Origin: Streptomyces sp. JHA26
Lineage (GTDB): Bacteria > Actinomycetota > Actinomycetes > Streptomycetales > Streptomycetaceae
NCBI RefSeq assembly: GCF_002005565.1
Contig: NZ_BDJC01000010.1
Span: forward strand, 1-64,000
Reading direction: 5' to 3'
Length of the DNA: 64,000 bases
Below are positions 44,218 through 53,690 of this stretch, piece by piece. The notes beneath the pieces were generated by a model that was not told where the DNA came from, did no database searches, and worked only from the letters and a program-made list of their open reading frames with translations. The first letter of the stretch is position 1. Each line of letters opens with the position of its first letter. Position numbers and translations under genes: made by a program.

Positions 44218-45042
44218 TCAGCTCTCGATGAAGTCGAGGAGGTCGGCGTTGACGGTGTCGGCGTTCACGGTGCACATGCCGTGCGACAGTCCCGGGTAGA
44301 CCTTCAGGCGCGCGTTCTTGACCAACGTGACCGCGATCTCGGCGGAGTCGGCGATCGGGACGATCTGGTCGTCGTCGCCGTGCAGGATGAGCGTGGGCAC
44401 GTCGATCGCCCGGAGATCGTCGGTGAAGTCGGTCTCCGAGAACGCCTTGATCCCCTCGTAGTGCGCCTGCGCGCTGCCGGTCATTCCCTGGCGCCACCAG
44501 TTCTGGATGACACCCTGGGAGATGTCCGCGCCCGGGCGGTTGAACCCGTAGAACGGCCCGGAGGCGAGGTCGAGGTAGAACTGGGACCGGTTGGTGGCCA
44601 CGGCCTCGCGGAAGCCGTCGAAGACCTCGACCGGCAGCCCTCCCCGGTTCGATTCGGTCTGGACCATGAGCGGTGGGACCGCTCCGACGAGGACGGCCTT
44701 GGCGACCCGCCCGGCACCGTGCCTGGCGACGTACCGGGCGACCTCCCCACCACCGGTGGAGTGGCCGACGTGGACGACGTCACGCAGGCCGAGGTGCGCC
44801 ACCACGGCGGCGGCGTCCGCCGCGTAGTGGTCCATGTCGTGCCCGTGGCCGACCTGGGCGGAGCGCCCGTGCCCGCGGCGGTCGTGGGCGATGACACGGT
44901 AGCCGTGCCGGACGAGGAACAGCAGCTGGGCGTCCCAGTCGTCCGAGCTCAGCGGCCAGCCGTGGTGGAACATGACCGGCCGGCCCGAGCCCCAGTCCTT
45001 GTAGAAGATGTCGGTTCCGTCGCCGGCGGTGACGAACGGCAT
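44218..45042 (-). CDS. Alpha/beta-hydrolase, non-haem chloroperoxidase-like
   Basis: 274 residues, the usual length. Catalytic triad: Ser95 in VGHSTGGGE, Asp in LILHGDDDQIVP and His in LSHGM; the oxyanion loop 'FHHGWPLSSDDWD' is characteristic of cofactor-free haloperoxidases/perhydrolases. Start ATG 45042 with GAGGAG upstream. The 150 bp in front are nearly identical to those of the aldehyde dehydrogenase gene at 52085. A large LuxR-type regulator lies directly upstream on the same strand. Confidence 0.9.
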   Translation of the reverse strand: MPFVTAGDGTDIFYKDWGSGRPVMFHHGWPLSSDDWDAQLLFLVRHGYRVIAHDRRGHGRSAQVGHGHDMDHYAADAAAVVAHLGLRDVVHVGHSTGGGEVARYVARHGAGRVAKAVLVGAVPPLMVQTESNRGGLPVEVFDGFREAVATNRSQFYLDLASGPFYGFNRPGADISQGVIQNWWRQGMTGSAQAHYEGIKAFSETDFTDDLRAIDVPTLILHGDDDQIVPIADSAEIAVTLVKNARLKVYPGLSHGMCTVNADTVNADLLDFIES

Positions 45043-45190
45043 GGTCTGCTCCTCGTGGTCGCGCCCGGGTACCGGGCGGATTCGATGTCTCCACGAGAAT
45101 GGCTCGGCCGCCGTGCCGACAGCCTCCGTCAGCTGACTGACATCCGGCCGACCGCTCGCCTACGTCAGTACCGGGGCAGTGCCGGGACCC
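45041..45190 (-). promoter_or_regulatory. Duplicated upstream regulatory segment, copy A
   Basis: Aligns without gaps to 53541-53690 at a constant offset of 8500. I count 9 mismatches in 150 bases, and only 2 in the core 45081-45180. It holds the RBS of the haloperoxidase gene and dyads such as GTCAGCTGAC followed by TGACAT, and ACGTCAGTACC. Confidence 0.75.
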
Positions 45191-45202
45191 GGCCGGCAGC
45201 TC

Positions 45203-47986
45203 TCACAGCCGGCCGGCCGAAGGCTCGGGAGGCAGCGCCTCCAGTGCGTCGCGGAGCTCGGCCCGCGATGTGATCCCCAGCTTCGGGAACACACGGTAGA
45301 GATGCGACGACACGGTCCGCGGCGAAAGGAACAGATGCGACGCGATCTGCGGGTTCGACAGCCCCGTCGCCGCCAGCCTGGCGACCTCCAGCTCCTGCGG
45401 GGTGAGGGCCTCACCGGCCTTGCCCCGGCCGGTCCGCGTCAAGCCGGTGGCGCGGAGCTCCGCCGCGGCCCGGGCCTCCCACGAAGGGGCCCCGAGTTCC
45501 TCGAAGCGGTCGCGGGCGGCGGCCAGCTGCACCCGGGCCTCCCGGTTGAGCCCCTGACGGCGCAGCCTCTCGCCGTAGGCCAGACGAGCATGGCCGACCT
45601 CGAAGGGCCACTGCTCGACGCCCGGCAGTGCGAGTGCGTCCTCGAAGCACCGGACCATGTCCTCGGCAGCCGACGTCATCGCCGTGACCGTGGCCGAGCT
45701 CAGCGCGAGCCGCGACGAGAGGTGACCGACACCGGCGTCCCGCAGCGCGTCCGCGTGCCGTCGCGCCTCCGCGTGCCGACCCGTGCGCACGGCGGCCTCG
45801 ACGAGGTCCGGCGCGGACCACACGGCTTCGGGGTTGAACGGCGGCAGCACACCCGGGGCGCAGATCGCTGTGGCGTGCCGGAAGGCTGTCTCGAAGTCGG
45901 CGGCGCCGAGGGCCGCCCGGGCCGCCGCCTGGTGGGCGCAGTTCTCCAGCCGCCGCAGTCCCCTGGGCCCTGACCACCCCCAGATGTCCTCGCAGTGGCG
46001 GCGGCACGCGTCGAGGTCGCCGCGCTGGGCCGCGGCCATCGCGGCGATGTAGTGCCCCACCTGGGCGAACAAGTGGTATCCCGTCTCTTCGGACAGGGCG
46101 ATGAGCTCGACCGCGGCGTCGGCCGACGGCTGCCACCGGCCGGTGTGGAGGTCGTCCAGGGCGACGAACATCAGGGCCGGCATGCTCGACCCCACCGCGC
46201 CGCCGTCGCGTATGACCCGGGACAGGGCCTCGCGACAGCCCGGAAGCCGGTCGAGGTAGGAGGCGGTCAGGGCGGTGCGGATGACCACGTCGGCGTTGCT
46301 CTGGTCCCTCAGCCGCGCGATCTCCTCGTCCAGGTGGCGCAGCATGCCGTCGGTGACGGAGCCGAGGTCGTGGTGGACGCGCCCCAGGGACGCCGCGGCG
46401 GCGGGCGCCGCCTCGGGGAACCGGGCGAGCACGTCGACCAGAGGCTGCCAGTGCTCGGGCCGGCCCGAGTACTGGCTGGCGAGCGTGAGGGTGAAGAGCG
46501 CGGTCTCCAGCTCGCCGGACGGTGGGCCGGGCGACGTCGGCGCCTGCTCGATCGCCTCCGTCAGCAGCGCGTGGGCGGTGTCGGCGTCTCCTTCCGTGAC
46601 GAGCACGAGGAAGCCCGCCGTCGCGGCCGCCGAGAGCGACCGGGCCGCCAGATCGCCCTCGACCTCACGCATGATCTCGTGGCTGACTTCGAGATGACCC
46701 GCGACCCAGGCGGCGACGTAGGCGGCCTGCGACAGGCGGCGTCTGCGGACCGTCCGGTCGGGGCTCAGCTCGGCCGCGCGCCGCAGCCTCGCGATCGCGC
46801 CGTCGGCGTCACCGCGTCGCAGGCTGCTGCGGGCCGCCGACTCCACGACGGCGGCGACCGCCTCGTCGGGCGCCGTCGTGGCTCTCGCGAGGTGGTCACC
46901 GCGTCGCTCGGGCTGGTCGCCCAGCGCGTCTGCCAGCCGGCGGTGGGCGCTGCGCCGCTGCTCGCCGGTGGAACCGTCGACCACCGCGGACCTGACCAGC
47001 GGGTGCCTGAAGCGCACCGTGCGGCCGTTCTCCGCGACCATGACCAGGTGGTCGCGCTCCGCGGGAGCGAGCTCCTCGAGGCTGCCCGGCCCGCCGGCCT
47101 CCTCGAGGATGCCGAGGTCGCCGGAGCCCTCGAGAGCCGCGAGCAGCAGTACCTCGCGCGTTCGGTGCGGCAGTCGCCCGACGCGGGCGCTGTACAGAGC
47201 GCGCACGTCCCGTCCCTGCCCGCTCGACCACCCCGTGCCTTGACCGTGCCGGCCACCGGACGCCCCGGCGGACCCGGCGAACTCGAGCAGGGCCAGGGGG
47301 TTTCCCTGCGCCTCGTGCGCCAAGGTCGAAAGGACCCGACGGGGGAGGTGGGCGAAGCGCCGGGACAGCAGTCGCAGGGCGTCCGCGTCACCCAGCGGCG
47401 CGATCACGAGTTCCGGCAGGCCGGTGGAGCGGAAGGATTCGCCGGACTCCGCTCGCCCTGCTCCGAGCAGCCCGATGCGGCGGCCGCCCAGTCTTCTGGC
47501 GACGAAACCCACCGCGGCCCGGCTCGCCCGGTCGACGGCATGAAGGTCGTCGACCACGAGGAGCAACGGCCGCTCCTTCGCGGCCTCGTCGAACAGGGAC
47601 AGTGCCGCGTTCAGGACGGCGATCCGGCTCGGCGTGGGGCCGGCGCCGAGACCGAGGGCGACCTCGAGGGCCTCCCGCGTGGAACGCGGCAGACGACCGA
47701 GCTCGTCCGGCAGCGAGCCGACGAGCTGATGGAGCCCCGCGAAGCTGATGTCCGTCTCGTACTCGACACCGCTGCCGCGGACGACCCGCACTCCCTTCGC
47801 CACCGCCAGCTCGGCGGTCGCGTCCAGGAGTGCCGTCTTCCCCACACCCGGATCACCGGTGAGCAGCAGAACAGCTCCGTCCGTCCCGGCCATGTCCAGG
47901 AACGCCGCAAGCTCGGCGAGCTCGCCCTCCCGGCCGACCAACCCGGTCGGGCCGACGCCCACGCCTGTCCCTGACTTCGCCCACAT
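45203..47986 (-). CDS. Large ATP-binding LuxR-family (LAL) regulator
   Basis: 927 residues from ATG 47986 (GAGGGA eight bases upstream). N-terminal AAA-type ATPase with Walker A TGDPGVGKT and Walker B LLLVVDDLHAVD; a long TPR-like helical middle; C-terminal LuxR HTH 'LTPQELEVARLAATGLSNPQIASHLFLSPRTVSSHLYRVFPKLG'. LAL proteins activate nearby genes on binding ATP and an inducer. Position suggests control of the haloperoxidase unit, and through the duplicated promoter segment perhaps the aldehyde dehydrogenase. Confidence 0.9.
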   Translation of the reverse strand: MWAKSGTGVGVGPTGLVGREGELAELAAFLDMAGTDGAVLLLTGDPGVGKTALLDATAELAVAKGVRVVRGSGVEYETDISFAGLHQLVGSLPDELGRLPRSTREALEVALGLGAGPTPSRIAVLNAALSLFDEAAKERPLLLVVDDLHAVDRASRAAVGFVARRLGGRRIGLLGAGRAESGESFRSTGLPELVIAPLGDADALRLLSRRFAHLPRRVLSTLAHEAQGNPLALLEFAGSAGASGGRHGQGTGWSSGQGRDVRALYSARVGRLPHRTREVLLLAALEGSGDLGILEEAGGPGSLEELAPAERDHLVMVAENGRTVRFRHPLVRSAVVDGSTGEQRRSAHRRLADALGDQPERRGDHLARATTAPDEAVAAVVESAARSSLRRGDADGAIARLRRAAELSPDRTVRRRRLSQAAYVAAWVAGHLEVSHEIMREVEGDLAARSLSAAATAGFLVLVTEGDADTAHALLTEAIEQAPTSPGPPSGELETALFTLTLASQYSGRPEHWQPLVDVLARFPEAAPAAAASLGRVHHDLGSVTDGMLRHLDEEIARLRDQSNADVVIRTALTASYLDRLPGCREALSRVIRDGGAVGSSMPALMFVALDDLHTGRWQPSADAAVELIALSEETGYHLFAQVGHYIAAMAAAQRGDLDACRRHCEDIWGWSGPRGLRRLENCAHQAAARAALGAADFETAFRHATAICAPGVLPPFNPEAVWSAPDLVEAAVRTGRHAEARRHADALRDAGVGHLSSRLALSSATVTAMTSAAEDMVRCFEDALALPGVEQWPFEVGHARLAYGERLRRQGLNREARVQLAAARDRFEELGAPSWEARAAAELRATGLTRTGRGKAGEALTPQELEVARLAATGLSNPQIASHLFLSPRTVSSHLYRVFPKLGITSRAELRDALEALPPEPSAGRL

Positions 47987-48207
47987 CCGCCGCGTCCCTC
48001 GTCCTGCCTTGCGAAGCAGTCGAAACACTAGCCACGCACCTGACCAGGAAGTATTGCACCCACCGGCAAACGGAGCCTGAAGCCATCTGCTTCGCCTACA
48101 CCCGCGGCTCCCGAACGAAGATCATGCAGAACGCCCGTCGGGCGCCGCAGCCCCACCGCAACGACAGCACCAAGGGCGCGCGGATCACCGTGCCGGTCTT
48201 CCTGGAG

Positions 48208-48290
48208 CGAAGAGGCCTGGGAGGCCAAGCTCGCCGCACTACGGTCCTACCGGCGGGCCACAGGCCACCTCGCACGGCGTCAGGACACAG
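48208..48290 (+). pseudogene. Helicase-associated-domain scrap
   Basis: A short frame reads WSEEAWEAKLAALRSYRRAT then GHLARRQD, resembling a helicase-associated repeat of Streptomyces proteins (pattern WEAKLAALR-YHA-HGHLA). Only about 25 residues remain and they overlap the 3' end of the HTH gene. The rest of 47987-48279 holds nothing recognisable. Confidence 0.4.
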
Positions 48291-49104
48291 TGGGGCGAGG
48301 GCCGGCCAGCCTGCGCAGGGCCCGCACGGCAGGTGATCCGGGGTCGGCCGTCATCAGGACGACCTCCTGGTCGTCCTCGGGCACGAGCAGGACGTCACAG
48401 TTCAACCGCAGCGCGCCGGCCTCCGGATGGTCCAGGGTCTTGGTGCGGTGCCCGGGGGCGTGGACCGGATGTGTCTGCCAGATCTGCCGGAACTCCTCAC
48501 TGCCGTCGTGCAGTTCGGCCAGCAGGGCGGCCAGCTTCGGGTCGTGCGGGTAGCGGTCGGCGGCCCGGCGCAGCCGCGCCACCGCGATGTGTCCGAATTC
48601 CTCGGCGCCGGAGCTCTCGTACGTCCGCCCCTGGCCCAGGAAGCGGCGGCGGGCCAGGTTCGTCGTCCCGTCCCCGAGGTCGGCGCCGAGCAGTGCCTGG
48701 GCCAGGGGGTTCCAGGCGACGACGTGGTACGCCGCGTCGGTGACGATGGCACCGGTCTCCGGCAGCCGGTCCAGCATCCGGGCCACGTGCGGGCGCACCC
48801 GCCGCACGACGCTGGTGCCGGGCGGCGCGCTCGAACCCGCCAGGCGGAACAGGTGGCTGCGCTCGGCCGGCGTGAGCCGCAGCGCGCGGGCCAACGCGTC
48901 CAGGATCCGGGCCGACGGCCGCGGTCCCCGGGCCTGCTCCAGCCGCGTGTAGTAGTCGACCGACATGTGGGCGAGCTCCGCCACCTCTTCGCGGCGCAGG
49001 CCCGGTGTGCGGCGGGCGGTGCCCGTCTCCGTCAGGCCGACCTCGTGCGGACGCAGGGCCGCCCGGCGGTCCCGCAGGTAGCGGGCCAGCTCCTGCCGTG
49101 CCAT
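48280..49104 (-). CDS. MmyB-type HTH transcriptional regulator
   Basis: 274 residues from ATG 49104 with AGGAGG four bases upstream. HTH 'RRTPGLRREEVAELAHMSVDYYTRLEQARG' followed by the MmyB ligand-binding domain ('PETGAIVTDAAYHVVAWNPLAQALLG' to 'LRLNCDVLLVPEDDQEVVLMTADPG'). Third member of this family in the window. Divergent from an SDR gene with 78 bp between starts, the usual arrangement in which it controls the reductase. Confidence 0.9.
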   Translation of the reverse strand: MARQELARYLRDRRAALRPHEVGLTETGTARRTPGLRREEVAELAHMSVDYYTRLEQARGPRPSARILDALARALRLTPAERSHLFRLAGSSAPPGTSVVRRVRPHVARMLDRLPETGAIVTDAAYHVVAWNPLAQALLGADLGDGTTNLARRRFLGQGRTYESSGAEEFGHIAVARLRRAADRYPHDPKLAALLAELHDGSEEFRQIWQTHPVHAPGHRTKTLDHPEAGALRLNCDVLLVPEDDQEVVLMTADPGSPAVRALRRLAGPRPTVS

Positions 49105-49182
49105 ACCGCCTCCTGTCTCCCCCCACTGCCTGGTACAGACTGTCCCTGGCCGGGCGCCCGCGACCAGGGAAGCGTGGTTGCC

Positions 49183-49899
49183 ATGAACGAACGCACAGCT
49201 CTGGTCACCGGTGCCAACAAGGGCATCGGCAAGCATATTGCCCGGCTGCTCGCCGCCGAGGGCCTCACCGTGTACGTGGGCTCCCGCGACCCCGGGCGCG
49301 GGCAGCGGGCCGTCGAGGAGATCGGCGCCGGGGCCCGCCTGCTGGTCCTCGACGTGAGTGATCCCGACGGCATCGCACAGGCCGCGGCTCAGGTGGACCG
49401 CTTGGACGTGCTGGTCAACAATGCCGGCATCTCGCTGTCACTCGCCCCGCCGGCCGGCACCGGCGTCGAGGAGTTCCGGCGCACGTACGAGACCAATGTG
49501 TTCGGGGTGGTGGCGGTGACCAATGCCTTCCTGCCCGCCCTGCGCCGGTCGCCGCGCCCGCGCATCGTCAACATCTCCAGTGGCACCGCGTCGCTGACCT
49601 GGAGCGCGAACCCCAACCCCCAGTTCACCCCGGGAAGCGGCGGCGCCGCTGCCTACCGGTCGTCCAAGGCCGCCCTCAACGCCCTCACCGTCTTGTACGC
49701 CCAGACGCTGGCCGAGGACGGCTTCAAGGTCAACGCGCTCGCTCCTGGCCTGCGGGCCACTGATCTCACTCCCGGGGCCGCCGCTGCCGGCGGCGACCCG
49801 GCCGAGGCCGCCCGAGGTGCCCTCCGTCTGGCCCTGCTGCCGGACGACGGCCCCACCGGTGGCTTCTTCTCCTGGGACGGAACCCCCGTGCCCTGGTGA
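49183..49899 (+). CDS. SDR-family oxidoreductase
   Basis: 238 residues. TGANKGIG, NNAG, Ser in VNISSGTAS and catalytic YRSSK; ends 'GPTGGFFSWDGTPVPW', like the paralogue at 43016 ('GPDTPTGTVTDRAGALPW'). Start ATG 49183 follows a weak AGGGA. Probably an NADPH-dependent carbonyl reductase under the divergent MmyB-type regulator. Confidence 0.88.
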   Translation: MNERTALVTGANKGIGKHIARLLAAEGLTVYVGSRDPGRGQRAVEEIGAGARLLVLDVSDPDGIAQAAAQVDRLDVLVNNAGISLSLAPPAGTGVEEFRRTYETNVFGVVAVTNAFLPALRRSPRPRIVNISSGTASLTWSANPNPQFTPGSGGAAAYRSSKAALNALTVLYAQTLAEDGFKVNALAPGLRATDLTPGAAAAGGDPAEAARGALRLALLPDDGPTGGFFSWDGTPVPW

Positions 49900-50039
49900 C
49901 GGGTCGTGGGAGGCGTCGGGGACGGGTGCCCCAGCGGTGGGTGACCCATGCCCGGCGCATCAGGGTGCGGAGGGCCTGCTGCTCGGGTCCGAGCCGGCCG
50001 CAGGCGTACCGGAGGAAGTCGCCCCGGGCCTCGCCGTGC

Positions 50040-50290
50040 AGGCTGGTGCCCGGTTCGTCGGGCAGGCGTGGGCACCGAACCGGCGGTGCCCACGGCGCGT
50101 ACGGTCGCGTGGGTCACCGCGTCCGCGCCCCGCCGTGAGGACGTCGTCCGGGGCCGGCGGGTTCGCGGTGCCGAGCGGGTGCGTCCCCGTCGTCGGCGTG
50201 AACAGCGTGTCGCCGTCGTTGAGCAGGTGCACCGGGCGCACGGCACGGGCGCCGTCGTACGCCGTGCCGGCCAGGTTCCCGCGGCGGCGA
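50040..50290 (-). pseudogene. P1/S58 (DmpA-like) peptidase C-terminal remnant
   Basis: Minus-strand frame 'NLAGTAYDGARAVRPVHLL' then 'NDGDTLFTPTTG' resembles the C-terminal region of DmpA-type aminopeptidases (family: ARAVRPVHTM-DGDT-FALATG). An extra base in a G run near 50135-50145 shifts it to 'ADAVTHATVRAVGTAGSVPT', the next expected helix. The catalytic Ser part is absent. It accounts for most of the 400-bp gap 49900-50298. Confidence 0.6.
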
Positions 50291-50298
50291 GGGTTCCC

Positions 50299-51540
50299 TC
50301 ACAGAACCGGCACCGCGACGCCTTCCTCGCCCGTCCCGCGCTCCGGGCTCGCCCCGAGCGCCGTCAGCGTCACCCCGGCTGCCACCGCCAGCACCGCCAC
50401 CAGCCCCGCCGCGAGCACCGCCCAGTGACCCAGGAACGTGCAGACGACCACCAGCAGCGCCGTGGCCGGCAGCACCGACTGCTGGGCGATCCCCACCTTG
50501 TAGAAGCGCGAGTGCAGCGCCCACACCGTGAGCAGGAACAGCGCTGTCGGCAGCGTCACCGCTGCCGACGCCGACAGCGCCGAAAGGTGCGTCCTGCCCA
50601 CCGCCTGCTCCACCGCCACCTCCAGGCCGGCCCCGATCGCGGCACCCGAGACGAAGATCAGGTAATGGCCGTAGCCCCAGAGGAAGGACTGCCGGTTGGA
50701 CCGGAGGTGCCCGTGGATGGGGACCGCGAAGTAGACCCACCAGGCGGCGAAGATGATCAGCAGTCCGCCGGCGGCGATGGGCAGCAACTCACCCAGGGCC
50801 TCGTGCTCGTCGATCCCCGACTTCACGGCGACGGTGGCCGCCGCGATGGTCTCGCCGAGCACGATGAGCGTGAGCAGCCCGTACCGTTCGGCGATGTGGC
50901 GGGGGTGCCAGGGCGTGGGGTGGGCCCGCTCCGCATACAGCGGTACGGCCATCTCCAGCAACGCCATCACCAGGAAGACCCACGGGCGTCCGGCCTCCGG
51001 CAGGGCCAGTAGCCCCAGCCAGCCGATCTGGCACAGCCCGATGGCGTACCGCAGCGCCATCGTCCGCTCGGGGCCCTGGCTCGACCGCGCCACGCGCAGC
51101 CACTGCGCCGTCATGGCGAGCCGCATGATCACATAGCCGAGGATGACGACCAGGTACGCGTGTTCCTCGAACGCCTGGGAGACGCCTGCCGTCAGGACGA
51201 GCACGCCGGCCATCTGGATCAGCGTGACGATCCGGTACAGCACGTCGTCGTTGTCGTAAGCCGAGGCGAACCACGTGAAGTTCATCCACGCCCACCAGAT
51301 GGCGAAGAAGATCATCAAGTAGTTGAGGATCCCCTCTCCCGTGTGTCCCTCGACCATGGCGTGCACCAACTGGGCGCCTGCCTGGGCCATGGCCACGATG
51401 AAGCACAGGTCGAAGAAGAGCTCCAGTGAGGAGACGCCGCGGCGGGTCTCGTCGCGGCCTCGCGCCGTGAGCCTGCGTAGTGGTCTGTGGTGTGCGGGCG
51501 CCGCGGAGCACACCGGCGGCGGAGCCGGGCTGCTTGTCAT
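50299..51540 (-). CDS. Low temperature requirement protein A (LtrA) family
   Basis: 413 residues with about 11 hydrophobic helices. The N-terminus carries the family signature 'RRGVSSLELFFDLCFIVAMAQ', followed by 'FFAIWWAWMNFTWFASAYDNDD' and 'ERYGLLTLIVLGETIAAATVA'. LtrA proteins are integral membrane proteins of unknown transport or sensing role. Its ATG overlaps the stop of the upstream small membrane gene, so they are coupled. Confidence 0.9.
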   Translation of the reverse strand: MTSSPAPPPVCSAAPAHHRPLRRLTARGRDETRRGVSSLELFFDLCFIVAMAQAGAQLVHAMVEGHTGEGILNYLMIFFAIWWAWMNFTWFASAYDNDDVLYRIVTLIQMAGVLVLTAGVSQAFEEHAYLVVILGYVIMRLAMTAQWLRVARSSQGPERTMALRYAIGLCQIGWLGLLALPEAGRPWVFLVMALLEMAVPLYAERAHPTPWHPRHIAERYGLLTLIVLGETIAAATVAVKSGIDEHEALGELLPIAAGGLLIIFAAWWVYFAVPIHGHLRSNRQSFLWGYGHYLIFVSGAAIGAGLEVAVEQAVGRTHLSALSASAAVTLPTALFLLTVWALHSRFYKVGIAQQSVLPATALLVVVCTFLGHWAVLAAGLVAVLAVAAGVTLTALGASPERGTGEEGVAVPVL

Positions 51541-51896
51541 CTGGTGAGCCAAGCTCCGAAACGCCGCTGCAGTCGGGGATTGATCTGCCAGACCATCGCT
51601 GCTGCCGCCGCCGGGACGAGTACAGCGAGTCGCACCGGCAGGTACAGATCCTCCAGAACAGGATTCGTGACCAGGCCCAGCAGGACGATGGTGGGGTAGA
51701 TACCGCACACGGTGAGGAGCCACAGCTTCCAACGCCGGACGGCGGCCGGAACGGCGGGGCCGAGCCGGGGTTCGGCGTTCGCGGACGCGTTCCGGCTCTG
51801 CTCTCGGAGCGTGTGCCGGATGCCTGTCACCGCCGGTGGGCTTGGCGGTCCGGGATCGTCGGCACCGTAGGCATCGGAAACAGTTCTCTCGTTCAT
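51537..51896 (-). CDS. Small two-helix membrane protein upstream of ltrA
   Basis: 119 residues from ATG 51896, GGAG six bases upstream. The first 55 residues are hydrophilic and unstructured; then 'RRWKLWLLTVCGIYPTIVLLGLV' and 'YLPVRLAVLVPAAAAAMVWQI' form two membrane helices. This part resembles the membrane tail of longer ABM-domain proteins, but the ABM domain is absent. Translationally coupled to ltrA. Confidence 0.75.
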   Translation of the reverse strand: MNERTVSDAYGADDPGPPSPPAVTGIRHTLREQSRNASANAEPRLGPAVPAAVRRWKLWLLTVCGIYPTIVLLGLVTNPVLEDLYLPVRLAVLVPAAAAAMVWQINPRLQRRFGAWLTR

Positions 51897-52043
51897 GGAC
51901 CACTCCACATCGAAATGCTGCGTATCGTTTTGATTCCATCGGTCCCTGCGCGACCGAGCAGCGGCAGCAGTTGCCGGGTGGGCAGCACAGGGTTCAGATG
52001 GCTCACCGCCGGCCGCTGGGTATCCGTCTGCCGGCACGCCTCC

Positions 52044-52069
52044 GCCCGGCGCCCGGGTGGGCGCCGGGC
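52044..52069 (-). terminator. 10-bp stem terminator after aldehyde dehydrogenase
   Basis: GCCCGGCGCC/GGCGCCGGGC with a six-base loop, 16 bp past the dehydrogenase stop. Confidence 0.65.
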
Positions 52070-52084
52070 CAGGTGACGATCTGG

Positions 52085-53542
52085 TCAGTGAGCGGACTGC
52101 GTGTGGTCCTGCTCCACGTACACCTTGAGGGCCTGGAACTCCTCGATCGCTCGCGGGCCGCACAGGTAGCCGTAACCGCTGCCCTTGACGCCGCCCTCCT
52201 CGAAGTCCTCGCTGATGGCGCCCCAGGTGTTGATCCATACGGTGCCGGTGCGGATGCGCCGGGCGATCCGGCGGGCCTTCATCGAGTCCGCGCTGAACAC
52301 CGAGGCGGCCAGACCGTAGATGGTGGCGTTCGCCTTGTCCACGGCGTCGTCCTCGTCGTCGAAGATCTCGAACGTCTGGACCGGACCGAAGACCTCCTCC
52401 TGCACGATGCGGACGTCGGTGCGGTCCACCTCGATCAGGCTCGGCCGGTAGAACGCCCCGGCGGCCAGCGGGCCGTCGGTGACCACACCGCCGCGCAGCA
52501 GCACCGTGCCGTACGAGGCGGCTTCCTCGACGATCGCGTCCACCCGCTGGGCGGACGCCCGGTCGATCACCGGGCCGAGCTGGGCCTTCTCGTCGTCGCC
52601 CGACCCGAGCCGCACCTGCGCGAGGGCGTTGGTGAGCCGGGTGCGCACCTGGTCGGCGATGTCCCGGTGAACCAGCACACGGGAGCCGGTGCAGCAGAAC
52701 TGCCCGTTCATCAGCACCAGCGACTGCACGACGGTCGGGATCACCATGTCCAGATCGGCGTCGGGAAGGATCACCATCGGCGCCTTGCCGCCCAGTTCCA
52801 GACCGAGCCGCTTGAGCGTGGTGGAGGCCGCGGCCGCGATACGGCGCCCGACCGGCGTGCTGCCGGTGTAGTTGATCACGGCGACCTTGTCCGAGGAGAC
52901 CAGGAACGGGGCCCCGGTGTTGCCGGACTCGGTGAACACGCTGACCACACCCGCCGGGATCTCCGGGACCGAGGCCAGGACCTGCGCGAAAAGCTCATTG
53001 GTCAGCGCCGTCTGAGCCGGAAGCTTGACCACGACGGTGCAGCCGGCGGCCAGCGCCGGGCCCAGTGCCCGCACGGTCAGCATGACGGGAGAGTTCCAGG
53101 GAGAAATGATCCCGGCGACACCGAGCGGCTCGGGCACCGAGTGGGTGTACTGGCCGGGTGCCGTCTCGGCGGCGCGTCCGGCGGTCTGGGTGCGCGCAGA
53201 GGCCGCCGCGTACCGCAGCCACCCGACCGCACCGCTGACCTCCCACGTGGTCTCCCCCAGCAGCTTGCCGTTCTCCCGGGACAGCATGGCCGCGACCTCG
53301 GGCACCCGGGCCTCGAGGGCGTCGGCCAGTCGGCTGAGCGCGGTCGCCCGGAGCGAGGGAGTGCGCGCCCATTCGGTGGTCTCGAACGCGGCGGCGGCGG
53401 CGTCCACGGCGGCCGAGGCCTCCGCCTCGCCACCGTCGTAGAACGAGCCGACGACGGTGCCGTCGGCCGGGTTGATCGATTCCAGGACCGAACCGGAGCC
53501 GGTCCACTCTCCGTTGATCCAGTGCTGCGCGATGGTGTTCAT
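52085..53542 (-). CDS. NAD(P)-dependent aldehyde dehydrogenase
   Basis: 485 residues, complete. Catalytic Cys283/Cys284 in NGQFCCTGSR, general base Glu249 in LGLELGGKAP, N150 in SPWNSPV and the cofactor Lys173 in VVVKLPA are intact; 'EEVFGPV' and 'GVKGSGYG' close the fold. It oxidises an aldehyde to an acid in the cytosol, perhaps of xenobiotic or catabolic origin. Its upstream 150 bp is almost the same as that of the haloperoxidase gene, which argues for common regulation. Confidence 0.92.
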   Translation of the reverse strand: MNTIAQHWINGEWTGSGSVLESINPADGTVVGSFYDGGEAEASAAVDAAAAAFETTEWARTPSLRATALSRLADALEARVPEVAAMLSRENGKLLGETTWEVSGAVGWLRYAAASARTQTAGRAAETAPGQYTHSVPEPLGVAGIISPWNSPVMLTVRALGPALAAGCTVVVKLPAQTALTNELFAQVLASVPEIPAGVVSVFTESGNTGAPFLVSSDKVAVINYTGSTPVGRRIAAAASTTLKRLGLELGGKAPMVILPDADLDMVIPTVVQSLVLMNGQFCCTGSRVLVHRDIADQVRTRLTNALAQVRLGSGDDEKAQLGPVIDRASAQRVDAIVEEAASYGTVLLRGGVVTDGPLAAGAFYRPSLIEVDRTDVRIVQEEVFGPVQTFEIFDDEDDAVDKANATIYGLAASVFSADSMKARRIARRIRTGTVWINTWGAISEDFEEGGVKGSGYGYLCGPRAIEEFQALKVYVEQDHTQSAH

Positions 53543-53690
53543 GGTCCGCTCCTCGTGGTCCCGCCCGGCTGCCGGGCGGTTTCGATGTCTCCACGAGAAT
53601 GGCTCGGCCGCCGTGGCGACAGCCTCCGTCAGCTGACTGACATCCGGCCGACGGCTCGCCTACGTCAGTACCGGGGCAGTGCTGAGACCC
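53541..53690 (-). promoter_or_regulatory. Duplicated upstream regulatory segment, copy B
   Basis: Partner of 45041-45190 (9 mismatches in 150). Contains the RBS and promoter region of the aldehyde dehydrogenase gene and the same GTCAGCTGAC / ACGTCAGTACC elements. Beyond 53695 the two loci are unrelated. Confidence 0.75.

Noticed and set aside
45995-47974. 659-codon plus-strand frame opposite the LAL regulator
   Set aside because: Shadow frame; the minus-strand gene has Walker motifs and a LuxR HTH.
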